64,000 nucleotides of DNA from NCBI GenBank assembly GCA_026874595.1, contig CM049314.1, positions 62,778,800 through 62,842,799 of the forward strand, read 5' to 3'. Below the pieces are notes generated by a model, which saw only the letters and a list, made by a program, of their open reading frames with translations, was not told the origin of the DNA and did not search any database. This document shows positions 34,806-48,189 of this stretch, in pieces. Each line of letters opens with the position of its first letter. Within the stretch, counting starts at the first letter, position 1. Source of the stretch: Sipunculus nudus (lineage: Eukaryota > Annelida > Sipuncula > Golfingiida > Sipunculidae). Both the position numbers and the translations under genes were made by a program.

Positions 34806-35137
34806 TAATGTGTGCATTTACAGATAAATTGACTGAGGAGTGTTTTAGGAATTGCTGCTTTCTTTGGTGTTGAAAAAATGTTATTCCTCTACAAATCTTT
34901 CTTTCTTCCATTATAATTACAAGTGATCACCAATTCAAGCAAATGTGACACACATGCAAAAGCAAACGTGACAAGGCTACCGGTCAGACAAGCCCTATCC
35001 GCACTTATACACGAGAGCGCTCCCAGTGCTCCCAATAAGTGTTTAAAAGTGCTACCTCAAACCACCTAAGTTTCCAAAACAAAGTTTTCGATATAATCTT
35101 AAAAGTTAAAAATAATACTTCTTTATTTTGTCGGCAG

Positions 35138-35417
35138 CAAATATATTTCGTGGATTATTGCCGACCGTACATGTCCCAAATCTGTATATACTAAGTCAAA
35201 CACTCGCTGTGTCAAGCTCAGTCAGTTCAAACTGGGAGTAGACTGTCATACGAATGAATTACGCAGTGCAATTATGCGTATCAAGGCCCTGTGTTCTAAT
35301 TGCACAAATGTTACAAGGTGTACATGGTGCAAAGGTATAGGAACAGTCACCAAGTTTTTGGATGGAAGCGATGTTACCAACTTCTCGCTGTGCAGAATAA
35401 ACGGAACAGCCACATGA
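35138..35417 (+). CDS. Possible cysteine-rich exon, PSI-like
   Basis: An acceptor-like TTTATTTTGTCGGCAG precedes a frame open for 93 codons to TGA at 35,415. Eight cysteines occur, with a cluster CSNCTNVTRCTWCKG resembling the C-x2-C...C-x-WC core of PSI (plexin-semaphorin-integrin) or PTTG1IP-type domains. A donor-like AAAG|GTATAG at 35,335 would end the exon inside the cluster. No partner exon was found on either side. It could be an isolated exon, a relic, or chance. Confidence 0.3.
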
Positions 35418-37127
35418 AACGCTAGGATACCTAGTCTCGTGACGGTTTTTTTTATGGGCATCTGTTAAATCCCTCGACGTGATTCCTCGTAAATTCTTAT
35501 TGTAATGTGTGATTGCTGAGACTCCACGTGTTTCCTAACCCCATGCCATCTTATAATATTTCATAATCACCATTCGTGATTACCGGCGACGTTTATTGTG
35601 TCGAAGTGTTGTTTCGTGATTTTGTCTGCTGATAATGATAATATATTTCTAAGTATTAAATACAGAACATTGCCTCAGTTTCTTCGAGTATTTTATCTAT
35701 GAAGTGTTTATCGCTTGATAATCTGATCTGGTGGGCAGCCTGTGCACATATATCTGCAATGAGCACAAAGCGAATAAGAAAGCATTAAAAAAACGCAAAC
35801 CTCCCTTACAACTATATCCTCATCCAGGTCAGCCTCATAATCTGATCAACCGTTTTCAAGATGGTCCCCAAAACAAAAGTTTGTGAGGATTGCGAGGCGT
35901 AATTATGTGAGACAAGGAACAATAAAATGAGTAATTTATCTCTAGGCGGTTTTTTATAGGTGTTCTAGTTATTTACAAACGAGATAGCATGAAAAGGTTT
36001 CATCTTGATTCTTCACAAATTTTTAAGACACTGCCATCGTTTACAAAGACATTGCTCTTGATTGTTTTAACATTAATCCTGCAATACCTTTATAATGAAT
36101 ACCTAAACAGATCATAAATTAAAGCTGTATCTCCAGATACTCATATAAAATTGAACTAGATAAACTATTGAATATTTAACCTAGGACTACCCCTCAAAAA
36201 TTATTCACAGTCAGGGATATTCCTTTAAGCGTTCACCTTTTTCAAGCAGCACATGGAAGAATTTCGATGGTCGACTGTGTATGGAACCTCCGCTGCATCC
36301 AAGCGATATTTATCTTAAATTGGATTTAATTGTGTTTTTTTATTTACTTTGCTAAAATAGAATATATAATACAAAAACCTACTGGCAAAAAAATATTTTC
36401 ACGTACACATGTCCCACTATATCTTGATGCCGTGATAGACAGCAACTTTAAAATGCAGGAGTGATGTATTGTTATATGTTCCCTGCAGTGGACAGGTGAA
36501 GTGTATATCTCCCTTGACATATAATCGATAAGCAATCGACCTGTCCTCAGATTGAGCACTATTTCCCTCTTGTTCCAAAAGCTCAAGATTACGAGAAACA
36601 GGTAAAAAAGAGGTGACATTAGATTTAGGATTTATCGGCATCGTGAATTACTGACAACATGCCCCTTTTTTAATTCTTTATCTCATAAAACGTTTAAAGG
36701 TAGCTTTACTCCTGATATGTAGATATCGATTTCAATTTCCACTATTCCAACGGCGGATTGAATCGTACAAAGCACAGCATCGTACTCGGTGAATGTTAAT
36801 ATTAACTTACTCTAAAATGTTCAGTATGTGATGTATCTCTCATTCACTTTAAGGGACTGGGATTATAATCGCTTAACAAAAAACCATCAAAAGCCGCTCT
36901 TAGCAACTGGATAAATAGGCCGTGCAAACGGGGTGTATTTAATGTATAATTAACTAACCATCGCTTAAATTGTTATAATAAAACAGTAGATTACCGTGTC
37001 TTCTGTATCGCCAAATCTGCGCAAGTTAAACACAAAGCGCTACAACACAACCCTTCAAAGGAACCATTTTTTCATACAACAATCTTCTGTCGATTTGTCG
37101 GGTAAATGCACACATTATTGTAACAAG
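35418..37127. other. Intergenic
   Basis: Minus-strand open frames at 36,344-36,641 have no recognised domain. Otherwise AT-rich sequence with no structure I can identify. Confidence 0.45.
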
Positions 37128-37297
37128 GAAAGACATCTAGCATCAAAATGGAAACTACTCTGACACCCGGAATCTGAACAATACATTTATTTAAGGCCGG
37201 CGTTTAGTTTTCTGAGACATTATTTGCCCCGGCCACTAATTGAGCCAGGCGACTGTTCAAGACCGTTTGTCTAATCGAGGAAATACGCTTTTTATCG
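37128..37297 (-). repeat. Dispersed repeat, minus orientation
   Basis: Reverse complement reads GCGTATTTCCTCGATTAGAC...TAAACGCCGGCCTTAAATAA...CTAGATGTCTTTCC and pairs with 34,638-34,805. The two copies face each other about 2.4 kb apart. Confidence 0.65.
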
Positions 37298-37614
37298 GTA
37301 GACATTCATCTTATCAATTGATTCTGTTAACGGCTTGTTAACATAACTCCTGTTCCTATAAACAAGACTGGGCGCCTACACTAGTAAGCTCTGGTGACGT
37401 TTGTACTTTGTTTTGCCGTAGTCATTTATGTTTGCGCATGGTTTTATAATCACCGGTACCAACAGTTCAGCATATAACGCATTTATCTCTGGTGTTGAGT
37501 AGAATAATGCATCTTTTAGTATTATTAATTTTTATACAGATACAGATGTATAAACGTCTTTCCATATGGTTATTTTCAGCTAACATAGCAGAGAGTCGAA
37601 ATAATGTCATTTCA

Positions 37615-38345
37615 ATCCTTTACAATAATTCATGATCAAATTTCTTATGTCAGTGATGACAATTTCTTGATCCACTGGAACAATGTGATCCAGCTTCTTA
37701 ACACATTCACCGCCGAGCCGAATAATCCCCGGGTGCCAGGATCAACCATTGACCATAAGTGGAAATAATAGATGAAGATTTATTAAACGGTACAGTTATA
37801 ATCATGTATGATCAAATTTCTGATCTCAGTGACGACAAAATGTCTCGATCAACTGGAACAAAGTGATCAAGCTTCTTAACACATTCACTGTCGAGCGCAA
37901 TATTCTCCCAGTGCCAGGGATTGAAACAATCTCAGGGACATCCGGTTGAGTCAGTTCTAGGTGTGAATCTGCCGATAACGATTGTGTGAAATTCACCTGG
38001 TCTAATGGGGCAATAAAACCTGGGGGAAGGTTTATGCATGAATGGAACACATGACCCAGTTAATTAGCTAATTTTAGCTAGATAGGTACCGCCTTCAGAC
38101 TAAATATGCACATAAGCATACATACACACGCGCGCGCACACAGACACAAATATATATTAATATATATAAAGAGAGAGAGAAAGAGAGGGAGAGAATCTGT
38201 ATACACCCGGACCAGGATAGTCAGGAGAACCCCAATCAAAAAGAGGCTCCTGTAGACACTCGGATCGACCATTGATATAAAAGTGAAAATAAGAAATGGA
38301 GATTTAAGCATGTGTGATCAAATTTCTGATTTCAGTGATAACACT
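37615..38345. repeat. Direct repeats of about 175 bp, three copies
   Basis: CATGATCAAATTTCTTATGTCAG at 37.63 kb, CATGTATGATCAAATTTCTG at 37.80 kb and the same at 38.31 kb. The first two continue into CTTCTTAACACATTCAC. Between copies 2 and 3 is a compound CA/CG/AT/GA microsatellite (38,127-38,195). Confidence 0.75.
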
Positions 38346-39922
38346 TTCTCGATATACAGGAACACGCGTAGGTTTTGATCTCTTTTGATGCATGATTACT
38401 ATAAACAACCTTAAACCAGCAGGTGGCAGTGTGGGATGTGCAGGTCGATCGTTCATGTGAATCTGCTTGTCACTTTTTTAACAAATTTGCTTGTTAATAT
38501 TTAAAACCTAATCAAGTTTGTACTCCGGGTAAATCTGCCTATTTATAAACATTAATCTTTCCAGGCAATTTATGGAAAATTAATGTAAAATTTGTTTCAT
38601 AATATTCGGAAGTTGGAATTTGCATTTGGAAGTGATAATAAGGTAAAACAATCGTTACAAAATACCACGTTTGGTTTTCAATATAGTCGTTAATAATCAT
38701 CCTTGCAAGTATATACACAGAATTTACAGAGATACAAATTACTGGTATGAATCCAGATTCTTCTAGCCAAAGTGATTATTGTAGTCCGTTAAATACGGCT
38801 CTTTGCGATTGACAAATCTAAGGGACGTGAACAACTGTCGGGTCGTCAGGCTCCCTGAGATCTTTCACTGCTTCCGACAAAAGTGTTCAGTACTGAGAAC
38901 AGGTCAAGAATAGCCGGTAGCTCAGAGGTACATCATACGTTAGAAGATTTATCTTGCAGTATGATCACCATTCTTTGAAATAGAATGTTATTTAGGACAT
39001 ACACTTGCACTCATATTCTTATATACTTGTATATATTTACAAACTGTCTGATTCAATCAGATATTTTATTAATCTACCGAAAATTGCAGGAACTTTTATT
39101 ATTTACTAAAAAAGTCAGTCAGTTCATTTCACATGTCCACTGAATCGTTATAACATATTCATTTGTATAAATATCTGATTAATATTCGGAAACAACATTT
39201 CAAATGGTAAAGCATGCTAAATTTGTGTGAAGCTTATGTTTGTGTAGCCTTTGAGAATATATTTAAATTTGATACTGTTAAGAAATTAAGTCTAAAATTA
39301 GCAGACTGATGAGGAATATTCATAGATTAAGCAGTAGTATTTTAACATAGTATTATAGGAGAATGAATCATGCATATTATCTTACATCCCATATGACTAA
39401 ATATTAGAAGGGCGATTAAGTCAATATTTTAATAAGATGCAGCATTCTACGCAGCATTGATAAAACAGAATAAGTGTACGAATTCATAAGAAGCTGCTGT
39501 TATGTGTTTAATACATAGATATGTGAGTTTTTACGTTGTAAATATAATGATAACAATATACAAATTCTTTCCTGCCTGTCATATCCTAATTGACCTTTCC
39601 CCACTGTAATATTTTGGAATTGAAATATATGTGTTTAATATAACTACAGAAAGACAGTATCAGTGTGGTAGGCATCGCCACTAATAGCCCAGCATCCTTT
39701 AAAATCTACATTAACAATATAGTTTACCACTCTCAAATTTACCTAAATATATGAATAATTCCTGTCATGAGATGTATTCATATGTGTCTATGAATGAATA
39801 CAAATCGGGATGTTAATTTGATTTTAAAAGATGTATCATTTTGCAACTTAAAACTTAAAAAAAAAACTCAAACAACAGCAGGACAATATTTTCAAAAGAT
39901 AATAACCTCACACAATGGTTAG
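38346..39922. other. Intergenic
   Basis: AT-rich, no gene, repeat or element recognised. Confidence 0.5.
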
Positions 39923-39923
39923 T

Positions 39924-39929
39924 TTTATT
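39924..39929 (-). terminator. Candidate polyadenylation signal of the PLAC8-like gene
   Basis: AATAAA on the minus strand (context CAAATAAAAATAAAACT), about 265 bp after the stop codon of the PLAC8-like gene. Confidence 0.4.
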
Positions 39930-40189
39930 TTTATTTGTTTTATGTCTAGAATGTTTTGCATTTTTTTGCAGCAAAGTGTTAATATGAATCTTAATTAAAC
40001 ATTAAAACATTAAGACTACGATAAAGGATATGAACATGCTGAATGTATGTAATGAAAAAATTTCTCAGGTCTGATGCAAATTTATAAAAAAAAAGACTAC
40101 GAGTGACATGTGTCTCTTGTTCTTCATTGGCTAGCTATAACCATCAATCATTTTGCAGAAATGTGAAGCAATTAATTTGGCTTTTCCAA

Positions 40190-41742
40190 TTACATTCCCC
40201 AGTTCTTCATCTCACGTTCCATTTGACACAAGGCACATGATGTACAACAGCATGAAACGCAGCAATCTGTCCAAATATCACCCTAAGGGAACAGAAAAAT
40301 TAACAGGCTTTAAAAAGAAAAAAGAAAAATGCAATTTATTGCTTATTTATGTGCCTTTAAATAAATATAAAGTTGGTGTCCGTACAGTAAGTTTCATCAT
40401 GAAAAGAAGAATGAAGGTAATATTTATGTAACATTTTCTCATGTATTATTAGAAATACATTAGCTGACTCAATGTTTCTCATTGATTCACATTTGTGCTA
40501 TTATGAGTAATATTAAAGGATTGGTTCATCATACCTGTAGAAGCCTTCATAGAGATAATGGATATGATACTAGCACTAGTGTTTTTAGCTAGTATATTGC
40601 CAAAGCCCTACAGAAGATTTGGAAGAAATCATCATGAATACAGTAGTCCTATGGACTATGGTTCTCTTACCCCGATACCCAGAATGCTGCGGAGTTTAAC
40701 TCTCAGCGGGAGGGGTCCACAACAGTAGCACGTGCAGCAATTCTCTCCCATGTGACTGGACACTTGACAGCCGAGACAGATAGGGCAGAAAAAGCCGCAT
40801 AGACCTACAGAATTATAATGACTTATTCAACATTTTGTTTGTTTTTTTGAAAAGTAAAATGTAGTCTTTCTTTATAAACCAATAAAAGGTACTGGCATTA
40901 TTAATACGTACTAAACGGGAGGTTTAATTCCAGAGGTAAACACGACAGTTTCCATTTTAATCAACTGATTTTAAATTCGAATGGAAACACGCGTTACTAT
41001 ATAATTATTATCAACATGCTTCTATCCTGTTGTCAGATATGTTGTGATATAATACCATTGTCTTTGCTAGGCTAGTCACAGAGAGAAAAGAGAGAAACTT
41101 ACAGACACCCATGTCTGAAAAGCAGTCGCATAGTCCTGTAGTCCAGGGCCTCACCCGTTGAGGGTAGGGAGGCTTAACCTCGACTGCAGGGGACACAGCC
41201 ACCACCGTGGTTTGCGACATCATAGGTGGCACTGGCTGCATCATCACCGGGGGCTAATGGTTAAACATAAAAAAACTCAAATCTACATACCAGACAAAGT
41301 AGTTTGGTAAAAGTTTATAGGGTTTTACAATTTGATACTAAATAGGTAAATAGGTTTCCATTTTTCAAAAGACCACTCAAGGCTGATGAGCATGTCATTT
41401 AAGAAAAGGATAAGCGACCTGGAGTACTTTGTGAAAACAGTGTTGGGTGCATGTTTCACTCTGCTTTGACGTAATGGTTCCCGGTTTTCATTCTTGTAAG
41501 TTGTTACACATAATTTTTCCTTTTACCCTTTTCATTTACATTAAATAACAATATAATAGAACCCCGCATTAACTTTCTCAATATCAAAAGCATGAACAAT
41601 TTGTTAATCGTATTTACAAAGATAACTAAGGTTTACATATGGCAATTACCTCTTGAAGCGGCATACTATACGTTGGCGGTGGTGGGTCTGTGTACGGGGG
41701 CACCTCCCCGGCATCCAATGGATATTTATCGCCAGTTGCCAT
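40190..41742 (-). CDS. PLAC8-domain cysteine-rich protein, four coding exons
   Basis: Exons on the minus strand: 41742-41650 (93 nt), 41253-41103 (151 nt), 40804-40671 (134 nt), 40282-40190 (93 nt, ending TAA). All introns are GT..AG, with donors GTAATT, GTAAGT and GTAAGA. The joined frame is exact and gives 156 residues. Exon 1 starts MATGDKYPLDAGEVPPYTD and is Pro-rich with a PPTY (PPxY) motif. The PLAC8 domain begins at RPWTTGLCDCFSDMGVC (exon 2), continues CGFFCPICLGCQ and GENCCTCYCC (exon 3), and ends TDCCVSCCCTSCALCQMERE (exon 4). Cornifelin/PLAC8 proteins are small, Cys-rich and membrane-associated, linked in various organisms to metal handling, cell size or barrier functions. Which applies here is unknown. 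Size and domain position fit the animal family. Confidence 0.92.
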
Positions 41743-43262
41743 TCTATCAGAAATGCCTTTGTTTTGTAAATACAATATAGATTAATCATATGTATGGCAA
41801 GGGAGAAAAATTTATTTGTACACACATGCAGTACAGCATATTTCCACTATCATCCATGTATGTCGTCATTTTTTTTTCATATCTGCCATGCACTGTTCAT
41901 TTTGTGTGGTGATTTGGAAAATTCCGAATGCAGGTGATAATTAACATATAGGCCCTGTGGAATATTAAAGGGTTGTCATGGGCGGTTGTCTGAATTCATT
42001 TACTCTCTTATTTGACTTGTAGATATCGATTTCTTATCGGTATAACTTAATTAGACCTTTAAACGATAATAACCCCCCCCCCTTCCCCCCCGCCTTACAG
42101 CAGCTAGCACTTCTATGGGTGTTGTGTGTGCAACACGTTTTCTCTTATAGTAAAATAAAGTTTGGCCGAGCATACTGGTTGGACAAATTTACGATGAATG
42201 ACCTGGCTTAATATCAGGGGACATTTTAATATCTATGACATTAAAAATGAATAAATAATAACATATTTTGAGCCAAGAAAAGGTATGGTTCTCAGGCACT
42301 TGGTTTCAGAAATCAGTGCGGGGGGCAGTACTTTATTTTTTACCTTTTTTTTAATGTTTCGATATGATCAGGGAAATGTAATATGATCAGGGAAATCAAT
42401 GTAAGTAACATTTTTTTGCTAAACAGGTAAAATCACTTCATTGATTGTATTACTTATCTTCTTGAAAGATAAAAATTAAAATATTTTTTTTTGTTGCGGG
42501 GGGTTAAAATTGATGTGGACGATGGCTGAGAAACATACCTTTTATATTTTTGCCTAGTTGCTAAATTTATGCAGGGGTTAAGGGTGATGATGGTAACATA
42601 TTTGTTTGATAACTAGTTTTACTGTAAGCCTTTTGGTGGCGCTGGGACACCTGGAAAAGTTTAGATGAATAATTATCACGCGGGTGAATAGTTAGAGAAA
42701 AAATGCCCATGTTGATAGAGACCAACAGTAAATATACACTTTGATATTTCATCGGAAGCCACCGGAACATATATAACAGAAATATCTTTTCTTATCTTAT
42801 GTATTTTTTAATGTCACAGCACGCGCGTCATATTCGATTAATATGCCACTTGACACCAATCCCTCTTATCATGACTAATTATCCTTTTGACTAACGTTTG
42901 CCTGGTTACATAGTCCGGGACCTCTGATACCCTATATACCGTAACATGTACAAGCAGGAATGATAACTTGTCATAAAACACCTGCTAGGTACATGCAGTG
43001 TTCTTATCACCCATGGCACATAATTTATATCTCCACGATAAATAGATATTTGTTCTTTCTGTACAATTGTATTCTGGGAAATAACGGAGAAAATGTTTTG
43101 ATTACTTTAACGGTACTTTTGACTAACTATTCTTAACAATTCATGTTTACATTTAAGAGCGAATTTTGTAATATCTATATTGAGTGTATTAAATTTTATA
43201 TTAACTTTTTATTGTTAGCTAAAACTGAGAAGCACGTATTGTTCATCGCCTAACTTCCGCTA

Positions 43263-43334
43263 ATATATATATATATATATATATATATACATTTATATAA
43301 GAAAAGAGAGAGAAGGGGAGAGAGATAGACAGAA

Positions 43335-43381
<47 letters not shown>
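43263..43381. repeat. Compound (TA)n / (GA)n microsatellite
   Basis: Two TA tracts separated by a GA-rich stretch, read directly. Confidence 0.9.
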
Positions 43382-43383
<2 letters not shown>

Positions 43384-46287
43384 CGATCATGTTCCAAGGC
43401 GAAAAGCAATATGTGCATTTTTTTGGAACTAGTATATTTCACACGCTTACAAGTTTTCTGAATTGCATGTATATTTTGAATATACTCACTTGAGGTGCAA
43501 TTTACGTTACATCAAAAGGTTACGCCAGTTTATTATCAATTTAATGATTTAGCATTCTTCAGATAAAGCAGAAACAGCAGGGGTAAGCGGGCTTTAACTG
43601 TAAAGAGAAGTTGGAGAAACATGGATCGACATTGTGAATTACTTACAATGTGCGCTGAAACGCCCTCCTCTGATAACACTAAGCTTGGTACCACCAGTCA
43701 CTATACTACTGATTAAGGGATTATTAATTTCCTGGCTGTAGCAGCGGTAATTGCATGATCAATACGGCTAGTTCAAAGATCATCAGCTTACCTAGTGCAC
43801 GTTAATATACAACATAAGTCTATTGTTCATTTTATGATATATCGGTTACAAAGTAAAGCCGTTGGGATTCGCTGTCAGAAATAATATTAACATTTTGATT
43901 GAAAGTATCAATATTTGCCTGAGAGTCCAGGCAAACTCCAAATAAAAAAAAAATTCTCATGAGATAATTAATGTCACACCATTCAATTTTATAGTTTTTT
44001 TATGTCTTTACAACTCTTTAGAACACCCAAGTCTGATATGGGTGGGAATTACCTTTTTAGCGACACCCCAGCTAATGAGGCTAAAACAATGTATTACAAT
44101 AGTCATTACTTGTTATATTTTAGACGTTCCAGTTGTTGTCAGTTATCCATTGGACGATATGAGCTGCTGCCATCTTGTAAGAGACTGAAAAACCAAGCAT
44201 GTAGAGCAAAGAGCCTTACCACAACCTTTGTGCATTATACTAATGCTGATATGCAATACCCATTCAATGAATGTCGCTGTGTCACACATAAAGTAACCTT
44301 ATTAATATTCATTGTGAGTCACTGATGTATGTTCTTGACATTTTAGTCTTAATTGACCTATCCATGAACTCTAAGCGACATAAATCGCATATTCATTCAA
44401 TGAATAAACATAAGCATGGGACTAAGGAGCAACCAATCAGGTGGCCTGATTGTAAAGCGTCAATCATCTGACAAGAACAAAATGTTGCATAATTTGACAG
44501 AGCTCTGTCAAACAGAACACTTGAAGTCTACTACCAGTACCCATGTCGTCATGTTTTCCGGGATATTTATTATACCAAGGAGACAGTATAAACAGTTTCT
44601 AGGCTATAGGTTGCGGGAGCCATTCCTTCGACTACCGAGTGAATAATAATGTCTAACCTGGCATATAATTCGTATGGGACAAATAATCCAATATATATTG
44701 CAACACAGTTCATATATGACTGGGATATAGTAAACAATGGTCAGGTGATACCAGTTGATGACGTCAGTCAATACGACGTCATGCGCCATCGTCCTTTGTG
44801 ACGTCATTATTATGTTATTATCGGCTTTCGCTACCATGGGCATGGAAGTCCATATGTGTAGGAGCGTTTTGGGGGCACATTATAATAATAAGTTAAAAAG
44901 GCGGAGCATTTGGGCTGTGGTGGATAGGTCAATTCAGAATGTATTTCATTCTACTCATTCATTTTAAGTCTGTATCTTTAGTCCATGTGTACTGCGTTGA
45001 CTGCAAACAAATTTCTCTATGTGTATGTTTGCTGGGCTTACTTAATTTATCTTATCTTAGATTACTGAGTTTGCTTGTCTAGGTACCCCTATATTAACCC
45101 TCGATATAAGTTTCACTGTCAGGTGTCGCATAAGTGAGTGGAAAGGTGTGTTACAGGTATGATATTGCTCCTTCCATGAATTCCAGATAAAAGTACAGCA
45201 TAGTTGACCTGCTGCAAACTGCTATTACTCATACTTAATTTTCCTTTGAATTAAGTGTGATGTTGTCTTATTTTGATGTTAATCTTATTGAAATGTGTAA
45301 ATGTTGATCGAATTATCAGTTTAACTTCATGTAGGTGCAAGATAAATAAGGACAGACCCTCCGTAAATAAGTCACTTTTAGGCATGTCTCCAGTACTGCA
45401 CTTTTACCGAATTTGAACGTTTAGTAGTATCAATGTTTTTATAAAAGACCTTCAGTGTGATTCAACGATAGAAAGAATGTTATGGAGAACCAGTCCGACT
45501 TATTTTGAGTTAATGTCGAACAAAAGAAAAATCATTTTTGTCATGACTTCGAATCTTTGGTCGCATTCACATGGTGTTAGGCCAAAAGAGGTTCTGTTGC
45601 TAATAGTTACATTACCTTTTAAATTACATCATATGGTTTATAAGAGAGAAAATAATCAGTTTTCTTGGAGTATAAACACAGTCAAGGACAGTCATTTAAT
45701 TTTCTTCATTGTATTTATTTGGAAAACTCTACACGTGCCCTATCTATTTTTTAGTTATGTATTTTTAGGTTATTGTTGTCATACATTTACTATTTACGTA
45801 AAAGTGCAATCATTTAAAGTGCTGTATCTTTATAAGGGCAAAATACTTATAAATGTTAATTATTTTTTATAAAATTATTATATTTATCGCATTACTTTTC
45901 TTAATTTACTATTTTCAGCACCAGTAAAATGAAATATTTATTTTAAATAAATTGTAAAACAAATGACAAGGTCTCAGCGTTGGTAGGAGTAGTTCAAGTT
46001 GTTTGTTTCATATCATCATTCTTACCAACAATACAAAGGTAAAGTAAAAATGTTTTGAGAAAAAGTTTTCTAGTTTATTTTTCATTAAGATCATTAAGAG
46101 GGCTTGCTATCATAAGGTGCTTTAAAGAGGAAACCCTTTTTTTCAATTTGTTTTGTTTAAAAGTTATGACAAAATTGTTAAAAAAATGAATGCAAATAAC
46201 ATATGTGCATCATTAGACACACGACTGTAATAAACTGGTATTACTGGTATTACTTTTTTGCAAGGGGGATGATTTATATAATTATAC

Positions 46288-46288
<1 letters not shown>

Positions 46289-46329
<41 letters not shown>

Positions 46330-46391
46330 TGTGTGATTTTGTGTGTGTGTGTGTTTAAAAAAGTTGCGAGTCACCCCCCCCCCCCCACCCC
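46289..46391. repeat. Compound (TA)n, (GT)n and poly-C tract
   Basis: TA repeat to 46,326, then GTGTGTGTGTGTG at about 46,340, then a run of C bases to 46,391 broken by a single A. Confidence 0.9.
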
Positions 46392-48189
46392 CCGAACACT
46401 TGAAGACAAATTCGTATTATATATGTAATGAATAGTACTAAAAATATCAGAAAATGGCACCCTAAACAATATTTTTGTCGATAACGAACTGAGTTTTCTT
46501 GAATATTATTAGAAAGATTTCTTATTGAAGCCTGCAGCTCTTAGCTGTAAATTGTTCTCAGATCATTGAAATACTCAGGACCTATTAAGTATTTGAGACT
46601 GGTATAGTGCAGTCATTTTACTTACTATGTAACATAATTTACAAAAAAACAGTATTTTACAGTTGTTTTATCATGAGAACTCAGGACTCTTGACCGATTA
46701 AATTTAATTCCAATTGCAATTAATAGCTCCTACTCTCTTAGGAGAACTAATCATCAGTAGAAAGTTAACAACAATAGAAAGAGATGTTCATGATAAATAG
46801 ACACAAAAGAAAATGACAGACGGACATGCAACTTGTTGGAATCATCCGGAGTGAAATCGACAGACATACAGACAGCATGATTGCTATAAGATATCCAGCT
46901 CGGATTCCCATAGTTAACCACGACAAACAATTGTTTTACCTATTCATCAGTGATTGCAAGAAAAAGGTTGATAGAGATGGCGCAACTCAGGGTTGTATAT
47001 GCATAATGGTCACTAGAACAAATCAATGTGATGAAATCTATAGAGGTTCCTTCAAATATTGACCTTGTAAACGGAATTTGAGAAATAAGAATGGTTTCAT
47101 TTTAAAACTGATCAAACAGAGTTGATTATCTTAAAGGTTATCATGAGGCAAATTAATTAAATTTACAAATTTATGTCAATGTAAAGCATTTTGAACAAAG
47201 ACTCTTGGACAGAAGAGAATGACTTTATTTTTACCATATTAAATCAAGTTCAGTCATTTATAAAATATTGACAAATATGGATATTCAAAAGCGATATCGT
47301 GATACGCAATATGCAATAAGTCCTATATAGGGCTCTTATCGCACACCTCTACTTCTGCCAGATTTTTTGCAATCTAGTTATTTTACCCACGTAAATTTTA
47401 GAAAAAAATGACAAAAGAACAACAGTGCAACAATGCAAATCATTATTAAATCAAATGCACCTGTGTATTCCATGCCTATTAATCAAAAATGACAAAATTC
47501 TGGTTGTAGGGTCGAGGGGATCAGAGGATTGCCCTGACAATTGACAAATGACACTTTCATTTCGATTCAATCAGATAATCGTATAATAACATAAACCATA
47601 TAATGATAAGACAACTACGTACACTTTTATTGATTCACACGAATACTTTAAATTTAAAAGCTACATGGTATATCCCAAAAATTCTCAGTCACTTTCCAAA
47701 TTTTCTCCTTATGAAAGCCTAGTTACCTGTAAGCTAACGGTTTGAGTTGTTGTGGACTGGTGGGGTATAATGCCTCTATTTAGAAATACTTCCATCTGGC
47801 GACCAATTAATGAAAAATTCTAGCACAAAAGTCAAGGATTCGGGTACTGCGGTGGAAGAATATAATTATGTTAATATTCGCACATTTCGGTTGCAAACTT
47901 TGCTAGAAAGTGGGAAGAGACCACATGCATACTCTTAGAATGTTACTAATCAAGCATCAGAATATGTGTCAAAGGAAATTTGCATCATGTTGAGTTGAAG
48001 AGCATAGGCGGCCCCAAACAAGAGTGATGACCTGACCTCCGACAGGGATAAAGAATTGCCAATTGTCAACGTTGTATATAATCCTGTAGATTGAAAACCT
48101 TTGATCAAATCAGAAAAAAAATCTAATGGGTTGCGCGTTTAGTAAAACCCATCAGTCCTTTTTCATCTTTTTGAGTAAAATTCAAACGA

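Larger units (their letters stand above)
41743..48180. other. Long intergenic stretch
   Basis: No gene supported. A donor-like CACATT|GTAAGTAATTC on the minus strand at about 43,646 could end a 5' untranslated exon of the PLAC8-like gene, whose coding exon 1 is preceded by an acceptor-like TTTCTGATAG. TA tracts lie at 43,263-43,289, 43,337-43,381 and 46,289-46,326, and C-runs at 42,072-42,090 and 46,374-46,391. Open frames at 44,002-44,325 and 45,477-45,872 show no domain. Confidence 0.45.

Noticed and set aside
37098-37163. A CTHYCNKERHLASKWKL reading resembling a retroviral-type zinc knuckle of the element at 3.6 kb
   Set aside because: The stretch overlaps the outer end of a dispersed repeat whose other copy (34.6-34.8 kb) does not encode it, so the likeness is probably chance.
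40153-40431. 92-codon plus-strand open frame
   Set aside because: It overlaps the last exon of the PLAC8-like gene on the other strand, which has exact splice phase and a domain.
44002-44325. 107-codon open frame
   Set aside because: Low-complexity composition without recognisable features or a paralogue in the window.
45477-45872. 131-codon open frame
   Set aside because: AT-rich composition, no domain, no conserved copy and no splice context; consistent with chance.
46826-47062. 78-codon open frame with ACAGACGGACATG-type start region
   Set aside because: The start region resembles the GGACGGAC-type end of the satellite family, and the frame has no domain.
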